Below, piece by piece: positions 51,010 to 61,045 of a DNA stretch of 64,000 nucleotides. The notes under the pieces were generated by a model, which was not told the origin of the DNA, ran no database searches, and was given only the letters and a program-made list of their open reading frames with translations. A program made the translations under genes and the position numbers. The first letter of the stretch is position 1, and the number at the start of each line of letters is the position of its first letter. This DNA comes from Paralichthys olivaceus (lineage: Eukaryota > Chordata > Actinopteri > Pleuronectiformes > Paralichthyidae): positions 5,738,001 through 5,802,000 of the forward strand of contig NC_091114.1 in assembly GCF_024713975.1 (NCBI RefSeq), in the 5' to 3' direction.

Positions 51010-51690
51010 CATCATCAGCATTATCATCTTCATGGTTCACGTTTTCAGCACCAATTCTTTCTTTTTCATAATCTGTCTTTTCTAATCCTGAAACTTCAGA
51101 GGATTTTGTTATTCACAATGTCGAGCTACGTCACTTACTGCCCTTTAGTCTCCAACAACCTTTCTACCAAAGATGAGCTTTCCACTTATTCTGTGACGCT
51201 GTCACGATCATTTCCTTTAGTTTCCTTCTTCTCCTGCTGCTGCTCACGCTACATTAAAGGCTCAGTTCACTCAAATGACTTGTCTTTCCCCTGAGCCTTG
51301 TGCAGTTTTTGCTTTAAACTATATTGAGGTTTTGAGATCTGCATCTCTGAGATCAGTGCTGCCGCCAACGTCCTCACTTCATAGAGGTGAACGTAGTCTT
51401 AAATCACTTTGTCTCATCAGCAGATAACATGTTTGGTTGGTACACACAATGATAATAAGTCATGCAAACCTAACTAAAGCACTACTAGGGCAAACAAGGA
51501 AATGATCAAAAGATGCTTGCATGTGGTCACCATGTTTCTGACAGATAGGTGTGGTCTGTGAACGGTGAAACTCGGCTTCACAAGAAAGCTCATGCTGCGG
51601 CAGGATGCACGTCGTCCACTGTTACCTTCATTACTTTGCATGAACAGACACAGTAGAAAAGAGTCATGCACACAATGGAAAACTAGTTTT
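51010..51690. other. Conserved spacer right of O5
   Basis: Copy of the block at 2880-3545. No gene recognised. Confidence 0.45.
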
Positions 51691-51839
51691 ATTGAGATGA
51701 TAGCAAACAGAAGCTCTACATGTTTCACACGGAGGTAAACATCTTATACACAGAACTGTTCTGATGTCAGTAAAGACATAGTTACACCTACACTAATGTG
51801 GTGATTAGACACAGAGACAAATACAGAAGGTGTCCAGCT

Positions 51840-53056
51840 CTACTGCCTGGACACTACATAATGGAGGTCGTCTGCATCTCGGTAACCCTGGTTACAAAAC
51901 ATGTAGAGGCGGATTAGGATATTATATAGATAGAAAAAGAAATTGAAACGGTAAAAGGATGTTTGAATGGTCATTAACGTCACCTGTGGATTTGTTGTGG
52001 GGGGAGCTGATGATCTTGCTTGTGACTCTGGTTATAAAACACACAAAATGTTCCTTTATTCAGAAGTTATATTCAGTGAATGCAAGCTATTGGATGAAAC
52101 TGTTTCCACGTACCTGTGCACTAGCAGCTGTTTCTCTTGATTGTTTGATACATGGAGGAAGCCAGAGAAACTCACAGGAAGATGGTGGCTGTCAGAGCTC
52201 CGCTCAAGAAATAAACATGAGATCTGGGAGATTTCAACTCATCTGCAGAGAACAAGAGCTTATTTCTGTCTTGTTACAACATTTGATTAGAAACTTATAC
52301 AAAATATTATTTCATTAAACAAGATGAGCTCTGTTACTCACGTTTAAAGTCCAGGTCTGCCCCGTTTCCAAACAGTACATGTCCACATGCAGCGACAGCA
52401 CAGTAGTAGGTCCCAGCATGAGAACGGTTCAGTCTCATTGACAAGTTGTAGACACAGGTGTGTGTCTGTGTGTCAGGTTTCCTCTCACACTGATCGTTCC
52501 TGTCTCCGTAGGTGTAAATGAGTCTTGACTGAGGTTCAACCCTGAACCTTTCACACTGACAGTGACGCCCTGTGCAAACGTCAAGACGAACATGTAGCTG
52601 TGTGCAGTAGTAAGTACCAGAGTCTGAAACTTTCAGATTAGAAATCGTCAAGTGATGTGTGCCTTTTTCAGAACCCAGCATCCTTGAATTCATTAAAAAA
52701 AGTGGTCTTGGCATTAAACATGTAAAAGCTGGAGATGAACCTCCTGTGCTGGAGTTTGTTTGTACCAGAGGAGCCATGCTGAATCCTCACTTTTATAGAA
52801 ACACGGCAAAGTCACATTGTCTCCAACTTTGTCTGATGATGACCGTTTGTCTTGATGCACGATGGAGGGCAGATAAGATGAGCTGTGAGCTGAAGGGCAA
52901 GGAGAATAAGAACAGATGAAATGAAAATAGAAAGAAAATATGATGAGATATTGCATGAAGAGTTATTGTGAAGAAAAGGTCACAGAAACACAACTCAACC
53001 ATGTTCCCTGGGAAGAGACATGTGAGATAGAAGACAAACTTGAGAGAAGTCATCAT
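51840..53056 (-). pseudogene. U16: type-2 V NITR pseudogene with tail D
   Basis: Leader 52999-53056, V-I 52342-52889, TM 52114-52242, cytoplasmic 51984-52027, last 51840-51887. It is nearly identical to U2 including the I-domain deletion, the FGNGADLDF motif, the TM stops and LHYVVSRQ, but has in addition the 14-nt V deletion found in U7 and U14. The leader donor is changed: after ATGG the sequence is TTGAGT rather than GTGAGT, so the normal splice is lost. Confidence 0.83.
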
Positions 53057-53431
53057 GTTTGAATTCCTGTGTTTTAAATGAGAAGAATCTTGACACGTTC
53101 TCCAGTCTTCAGAGACAAGACTGTGATTGGCCAATCTGCAGTGACACTGTTCTGTGTGTCCTATTGTGGAAACGTGATGACATGTTCACTGCCACCAATG
53201 TTTCAAGTTAGGGGCCTTCTCAGGAAATTCACACTGTGAGAGTCTCTTTATCTCACCAACATATTTTATATCACGGAAAAAATGGATGAAAAGTCAAATA
53301 AAGGTAACTGAAGCACTTATTACAGTGACGAGTCATGATAATAAAGAAGAGGTTTATTATCTGTTCAAAGCATTTACCAATGTAGCAAATACTAGTTGAC
53401 TTTGACCAACACGAGACAAAAGCAGCTTTCT
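53057..53431. other. Spacer between U16 and the U17 3' end
   Basis: Counterpart of 4930-5304 and 21083-21457. No gene is seen. Confidence 0.4.
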
Positions 53432-53810
53432 TTTATTCAAGGAAATACAGACGTCATCACCTCACGTAGCAGCTTCTCAGCAGACACACTCCCTATGTGA
53501 ACACACAGCAGATCAACGACGCAGCCGTCACTCGCTGCACACACACAGACGGAGCCACAAACTTTCATTACATGAAGTTTAATCATTGTTTTCCAACTGT
53601 CATCGTCAATGTCTCAAACCAACAAAGACCAACAGCAACTGTCCCCCCCCCACACGTTGTTGTTGTATTTTATCATTAATCACAAAAAAAGCAACATTAA
53701 TAATTGGAAAAAGGATAAAAAAGCATAACAGACCAGAATCATGCTCCACCACTAAAGAAAGACTGAGAAATCCCACATCTCAAACAAAGACGGTTCTAAA
53801 ACACACAATT

Positions 53811-55852
53811 CTACAGTTTAACACCTGAGTACACACATTCATCCCTGGTGTTGTCCCTCTGTCGTCTTGATCTGCTGGCCACTTTCACATTTAACGCAGC
53901 GTAATGGAGGCCATCTGCATCTTGGTTGCCCTGGAAACGACATATAAGTACATCAAGTTCCAAATTCCTGATGAAAAACGTATTTGTTGTGGAATGTAAA
54001 TTTCACACTTAAAAAGATTATATTTACCTCTGCATTTGTTGTGGAGGGAGATGATGGTTGTGTACAAGACTCTGGGTATGAGACACATATAAAAACTTTG
54101 AGTCACTCTTTTGTCCACACATGTACTGTTAGGTGCCTTTACCTCTTAACCTGATTTGAACCTTGGTTTTTAATTTAATGTGAAACATGAAACTTTAATT
54201 CATGTTTTATGAGTCATGCATTTATTTATGAAATGTTTTAAGGTGTCCTTATCTAGAAAGGTGCCGTGAAATTAAATGTGTTATTATCATTTTGCTCAAA
54301 AGCTAAACTGAACTCTATCTAGAGATGAGTGGTTACCTGAACATCTCCAGCATGTTCTCTTGTTTATCTTGTACAGTAACACAGCCAGCAAAACACTGAT
54401 GGTGAATGTCAAAGCTCCACTCAGGAAAAACACCGTCCAGTTCACCTCATCTGCAACAGGAGAAATTCTAGTAATTCTGTCTCTTCTTTTAAAAATTTCA
54501 TTTAACTTTGCAAGACAAGAGACAACACAAGACATTTCTATATTAAAAGAAAAAAAATATTAATTATTATAATATCAAAACTAATAATCATGTAATAATA
54601 ATGATCATATAATGATATGAACCATCTGACCACTATAACAACAATAATGTCCCCATCACAATAATAATAATAGTAATAATAATATGATCATTGAGGGAAA
54701 AAAAGGAAAGGAAAAAAAGCTGCACTCATACTTAATAATTCACGTCTTGTCACCACTAGTGTTATTTATAATAACAGTATATTATAACCATTACTATGAT
54801 CATTGTTATCATCACCAATAATAATCATAAATATAAAATTCTATTTAGTTGCGGTGCACACCACCACCGTCCACTGGTGGTGAAGCATTGTTGGGTCACC
54901 GTCAGGAGGGACATTCAGACAGGACAGGATTTTACCAATTGTTTGGTCCCAACTGTCACAATACATCAAGTGAGACAGTCTCTGGTAGTGACTCACCATC
55001 AACGTCCAGCTTGGTCCCGTTTCCAAACAGTATGTGTCCACATGCAGCGACAGCACAGTAGTAGGTCCCAGCATGAGAACGGTTCAGTGTCATTGACAAG
55101 TTGTAGACACAGGTGTGTGTCTGTGTGTCAGGTTTCCTCTCACACTGATCCTTCCTGTCTCCGTGGGTGTAAATGAGTCCTGACTGAGGTTCTTCAGAGA
55201 TCTTGAACCAGGAAACACTGTGTTCTCCATCACAGGTCCCAGTGTGAACTGTACAGCTGAGAGTCACAGAGCCTCCTGGCTGGATGTTCTCAGACTGATG
55301 CACCAGAGCCTGGATGTTCAACCCTGAACCTTTCACACTGACAGTGACGCCCTCCATAGACTCAAACACATATGAACGACTCTTTAAACAGTAGTAAGTA
55401 GCTGAGTCTGAAAGTTGCACATCTGAGATATTTAGGTGACTGACAACATCAGTAGATTCCAGAGTGAAGCGTGAATTGTTCTTGAATTCATTGAATAATG
55501 AATTCATTTTCGATAACTTGTAAGTCATTGAGATAATTCGAGGCTTCTGTCCTGGTGTTTGCTTGTACCAATAAATCATCTTGTCCTCCCTCTCATAGAA
55601 ACATTTGAAAGTCAAGTTGTCTCCAACATCAACTGATTTAAATCCACTATCTTGTTGATGAGACAAGATAAAATGATGCATCTGAACTGAAGAGAAAAAG
55701 GAGAAAAGCAAAATAACAGTTAATTTTATGTGACAGAAATGAAATCGTAATCAGCATCAGGACCGACTGAATATTTATAAAACACACAACTCACCCATTT
55801 TCCCGAAGAGGAAACATGTCAGGTAGAGAATGAACTGCGGAGATGTCATCAT
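53811..55852 (-). CDS. nitr: U17: NITR-like ITIM receptor, tail A
   Basis: Exons: leader 55795-55852, V-I 54997-55686 (690 nt), TM 54337-54450, cytoplasmic 54028-54071, last 53811-53930; 1026 nt, 341 residues. The N-terminal strand has an extra residue (SHQQDSGF). The V has FKCFYEREDKMI, WYKQTPGQ, KLSKMNSLF and CLKSRSYVFES. In the I domain HSVSWF replaces HSVYWF, so the usual Tyr before the core Trp is Ser. LHYAAL and VYSGV are present. The 3' UTR C tract is shorter (about 8) than in the other tail A genes. AATAAA (minus) lies at 53432-53437. Confidence 0.85.
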
Positions 55853-56819
55853 GTTGAAATCGTCGTGTTGAATGACAAACAGCCCGACACTTTCTCCTCT
55901 CTTCAGAGTAAAGACTTGTGTTGATTGGCCAGCAGGGCAACACTGATCACATGATCACTGCTACCTATGATGTGAATCTTTGTTCTTTAAATAGAATCAC
56001 ATGGTGAGAGACATCTGAAGCACTTAGAGTACATTATACTACTACTACTACAGGTCTCTACCTCTTCCCTGTTATGCAAGAGATTATGTGTCTTACAATG
56101 TTGAAGAAAGTGATGGAAAAATCTTGGATCAGCCCCTTTTGTCCAGATCTGAACCCAAATGTAACGGGTTATTTCTTGGCCCATGCTCTATCCCTCTCCC
56201 AACCAGCCAACCAGACAAGACAGGGGTGAAAACATAACTTCTTAGTGGAGGAAACAGTTTTAAGAGTCACATTGTATAGTAACTGCTCTTGAAACTTTCA
56301 GACGTGACATGTACATGACACACATTCATAGTTTATTACGACGTGTGACTTGAAAACAAAAAGATATCAGCAAAGATGAGGGCAGTGGTTTGTGTACTAC
56401 ATCAGAAAATGTGATCATATTTTGTGAGATCTCTTTTTATTTGCTGTGGGCTGTGGGGAACTTGTTCTATTGCTTCATCTGCCCCTTTCAAGTCCCACAG
56501 ACTGGATCATGGCTACCATGTGGTTGATAGAGTAATAAATATGATTTCATGAGTAATGATTTCACATTTTATTTGTGGATATGTGTGAGTTTAACACTTT
56601 GAATCCCTATTTCATGACACTGCTTTATAAGAGCAACTTCTGGTCATTTCATTACTGTTTACTTGAAATATTCTGCTGGGGTGAAGTGAAGACACTGCAG
56701 AGACTTCCTGTTTGAAAGTGCTCAGACAAAGAGAGCAGAGGGTCTTTAGACTGTCGACCACACAGAGGCTAAATAAAGATCCTCACATGTGAGGTGTACG
56801 GAATTATTAAATAACGTGG
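55853..56819. other. Upstream flank block of U17
   Basis: CCAAT at the usual distance and the array flank. No gene is seen. Confidence 0.45.
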
Positions 56820-56827
56820 TTAAGTTC

Positions 56828-57149
56828 TCCTCTACTTCCCCCTCCCCACAATCACTCTCTCTTCTCTCCCCTCTTTTCCACCCATCTCTCCTCTCCTCCC
56901 CCCTTTTTCTCTGCTCACCCCAACCGGTCGAGGCAGACGACCGTCCACATTTGAGCCTGGTTCTGCTCGAGGTTTCTCCCTGTTAATGAGGGAGTTTTTC
57001 CTCTCCACAGTCGCCAAAGTGCTGCTCATTGTGGGAACTGTTGGGTTTCTCTATATTCAATTCGATTATAAGGTCTTGACCTTCTATGTAAAGTGCCTTG
57101 AGATAATGTATATTATGATTTGGTGCTATACAAATAAAACTGAGTTGAA
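56828..57149 (+). mobile_element. 5'-truncated L2-like LINE 3' end, copy 5
   Basis: ttaagttc lies at 56820-56827 and 57150-57157. Its left flank (ggaattattaaataacgtgg) is the form otherwise seen only at empty sites, unlike copies 1-4. Confidence 0.85.
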
Positions 57150-57299
57150 TTAAGTTCAAGAAGTATATTCTGTACTTAGTGGGAGTGGAAAATATGGCAA
57201 CTGACAACATCAAATTAGTTTGGCTGATTTAATATCTTTATTTGTTTTGCATTCAAAAGCTTTACATTCAGAATGTATGGAAGTGAAACATGTTCAGCT

Positions 57300-57412
57300 C
57301 TACTGCTTTACACTGGAGTACACACATTCACTCCTGTCACCGTCTGTTTGTCTTCTTGCTCTGCTGAACCTGTGCTCCATTAAAGCAGAGTAATGTAGGT
57401 TGTCTGCATCTT
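57300..57412 (-). pseudogene. Orphan ITIM exon O6 (tail C type)
   Basis: LHYSAL and VYSSVKQ as in O1. The upstream extension keeps the same length as in O1 and O4. Confidence 0.65.
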
Positions 57413-58090
57413 CATCATCAGCATTATCATCTTCATGGTTCAAGTTTTCAGCACCAATCATATTTTTCATAATCTGTCTTTTCTAATCCTGAAACTTCAG
57501 AGGATTTTGTTATTCACAATGTCGAGCTACGTCACTTACTGCCCTTTAGTCTCCAACAACCTTTCTACCAAAGATGAGCTTTCCACTTATTCTGTGAAGC
57601 TGTCACGATCATTTCCTTTAGTTTTCTTCTCCTGCTGCTGCTCACGCTACATTAAAGGCTCAGTTCACTCAAATTACTTGTCTTTCCCCTGAGCCTTGTG
57701 CAGTTTTTGCTTTAAACTATATTGGGGTTTTGAGATCTGCATCTCTGAGATCAGTGCTGCCGCCAACGTCCTCACTTCATAGAGGTGAACATAGTCTTAA
57801 ATCACTTTGTCTCATCAGCAGATAACATGTTTGGTTGGTACACACAATGATAATAAGTCATGCAAACCTAACTAAAGCACTACTAGGGCAAACAAGGAAA
57901 TGATCAAAAGATGCTTGCATGTGGTCACCATGTTTCCGACAGATAGGTGTGGTCTGTGAACGGTGAAACTCGGCTTCACAAGAAAGCTCATGCTGCGGCA
58001 GGATGCACGTCGTCCACTGTTACCTTCATTACTTTGCATGAACAGACACAGTAGAAAAGAGTCATGCACACAATGGAAAACTAGTTTTAT
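57413..58090. other. Conserved spacer right of O6
   Basis: Copy of the block at 2880-3545. No gene recognised. Confidence 0.45.
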
Positions 58091-58237
58091 TGAGATGATA
58101 GCAAACTGAAGCTTTACATGTTTCACACGGAGGTAAACATCTTATACACAGAACTGTTCTGATGTCAGTAAAGACATAGTTACACCTACACTAATGTGGT
58201 GATTAAACACAGAGACAAATACAGAAGGTGTCCAGCT

Positions 58238-59595
58238 CTACTGCCTCACACTCAAGTACACACACTCACTCCAGGTATCATCCCTCTGTCCTCTGGATCT
58301 GTTCATCTTTATCTCCCTGTGAGCAATGTAGCAGGGGTCGTCTTCACTCTGCTCATCCTGGGAATGAGAAACACTCAGTCAAGTTGTTGACCATGACAGA
58401 CAATGTGCACAAGTGTTTGAAGAGTAACACAACAGCTCATCTTTACCTTTGCATTTAATTTGGAGGATGGAGCACGAGGATCTGAAAAGACAGAAAGACT
58501 TTTTAATAATGTCATATAATGATCACTGGGATCATGAAGAACAGATAGTAGCATTTACCTGGAACCCTCATCATGCATATTGAGAAAGCCAGTAAAATAC
58601 TCAGCACGGTCGTGAATGCCGAAGTTGCACTCAAGAAAACCACCAGCCTGTCCAACTCATCTGCAAAGAGACAGAGGACAGGAGACGTCACACACTTTTA
58701 ACCTAAAGTAATGATCACTATTCATCACATGAGACTCACCATCAACGTCCAGCTTGGTCCCGTTTCCAAACAGTATGTGTCCACATGCAGCGACAGCACA
58801 GTAGTAGGTCCCAGCATGAGAACGGTTCAGTCTCATTGACAAGTTGTAGACACAGGTGTGTGTCTGTGTGTCAGGTTTCCTCTCACACTGATCGTTCCTG
58901 TCTCCGTGGGTGTAAATGAGTCCTGACTGAGGTTCTTCAGAGTTCTTGAACCAGTAAACACTGTGTTCTCCATCACAGGTCCCAGTGTGAACTGTACAGC
59001 TGAGAGTCACAGAGCCTCCTGGCTGGATGTTCTCAGACTGATGCACCAGAGCCTGGATGTTCAACCCTGAACCTTTCACACTGACAGTGATTCCCTCCGT
59101 AAACTCAAACTCAAATGAATTACTCTTTGAACAGTAGTAAGTAGCTGAGTCTGAAAGTTGCACATCTGAGATTTTTAGGTGACTCACAACATCAGTAGAT
59201 TCCAGAGTGAAGCGTGAATTGTTCTTGAATTCATTAAATAATAATGAAAAATCTTTTGAGAATTTGTAAGCGATTGAGATAAATCGAGGCTTCTGTCCTG
59301 GTGTTTGCTTGAACCAATATATCTTATTGTCCTCCCTCTCATAGAAACACTGGAAAGTCAAGTTGTCTCCAACATCAACTGATCTAAATCCTCTGTGTTG
59401 ATGAGACAAGATAAAATGATGCATCTGAACTGAAGAGAAAAAGGAGAAAAGCAAAATAACAGTTAATTTTATGTGACAGAAATGAAATCGTAATCAGCAT
59501 CAGGACCGACTGAATATTTATAAAACGCACAACTCACCCATTTTCCCGAAGAGGAAACATGTCAGGTAGAGAATGAACTGCGGAGATGTCATCAT
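58238..59595 (-). CDS. nitr: U18: NITR-like receptor, tail B
   Basis: Exons: leader 59538-59595, V-I 58740-59429 (690 nt), TM 58559-58660, cytoplasmic 58447-58481, last 58238-58357; 1005 nt, 334 residues. The CDR2-like loop has one extra residue (KFSKDFSLLFNEF). The V also has FQCFYEREDNKI and CSKSNSFEFEF, and the J-like end EGITVSVK is shared with U5. The tail has PCYIAH and ECVYLSVRQ, with no canonical ITIM. It occupies the same place in the duplicated block as U4, but has an intact leader and a single V. AATAAA (minus) lies at 58086-58091. Confidence 0.85.
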
Positions 59596-59796
59596 GTTGA
59601 AATCGTCGTGTTGAATGACAAACAGCCCGACACTTTCTCCTCTCTTCAGAGTAAAGACTTGTGTTGATTGGCCAGCAGGGCAACACTGATCACATGATCA
59701 CTGCCACCTATGATGTGAATCTTTGTTCTTTAAATAGAATCACATGGTGAGAGACATCTGAAGCACTTAGAGTACATTATACATCTACTACTACAA

Positions 59797-61045
59797 GTTT
59801 ATTCAGTGATTCATGTAGCACCTTTCAAAACACAGTTACAAGGTGCTTTACAAGTTAAAAGTGAAGAATTGAGGACAAACAGTAGAAAAGAATTAAAAGT
59901 AAACACAAGAACACAAATATAAGGATACAAATGTTACTGATACAGTCTCACATCAATGAATAAAAAGCAGTTGGTAAGATCATAGCTAGATTAAAATATA
60001 TTTATACAACTTAAAGGAGCCAAAGGACTAAGACAACACATGTATAAAATGTCTCTTTAAAAGAGGATGAGGAGTTTGGAACAATCTTCCTCAGGAGATC
60101 CGTCTGACAAAGAGTGGAATGGCTATTAGTGTTGAAGTGTTGAAGGTTTGCTCCTTGTGTGTTTCCACCTTTACTTCCTTTCTTCGTCCTGTTTCCCACC
60201 CTTGTGATTGCCTGCACCAGTTCCTCATGTGTTTCACCTGTGTCCAATCACCTCTGCCTCCCCTGTATATATGTCTCTGTGCTTCTCTTTGTCTATGTCA
60301 GTTCGTGGTCGTCTACTTGGCCGTCTCACCACCCTGTCGTCATTCCTCCACCATCAGTTCCCTTCTCTCGTGAGTTCTAGTTCTTTCTCTTTTTTTCTGT
60401 TCAGCCTATTTAACTTTTTGAGTGCCTTTTAGCACAGTGTTTCTCTGTTCATGGGTTTTTGGATTCTTTCCTTTTCATTTGACTGCAAGAATTCTAAGGA
60501 CTTGATCAGAATCATTGGGGTTAAAAGAGAAATAGAGTTGTGTGTCATCTGCATATAAATTGATGTTATGTTTTCCTTGAGACTAAGCACTCAGTAAAAG
60601 CTCTTCACGATTCTAAATGAATCAGTGAAATTTTAAAGACGTTTATATTCACAGCAGAAGAGTAAAGTTCAGTGTTTCTCAAGCTTTTCTCAATACAACC
60701 ATCTTCACTTAGTTGTGTTCACCACATGCAGGCATGGTCATTTAGTAACATCGTGCTAAGTACACTAGCACGTATAGTGATTGTAACGGTGGATTGTGAT
60801 GGTGGATCCTGACTATGGATAGTGGTGATGGATTGTGATCAAAATGATAGATTGTGTCATGGTGATGGAATGAAGTGATAGATTGTGTCATGGTGGTGGA
60901 TTGAGGTGATGGATTATGATTGTCATTGTCACGGTCAGTCTCTCTTCCCCCCACCCTGCATGCCAGCTTTTTGGGACGTCAGGAGCCGTCCCTTGATGGG
61001 GGGGTTCTGTCACAGTCAGTCTCACAGTCAGTCTCCCATCCTCCC
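59797..61045. mobile_element. Composite LINE/LTR/minisatellite cassette, copy 3 (cut)
   Basis: It follows the order of copy 1 up to the start of the gypsy-type LTR (about 61012), then is replaced by the L2 LINE on its right. The minisatellite is at about 60.78-60.93 kb. No host gene is seen. Confidence 0.6.
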
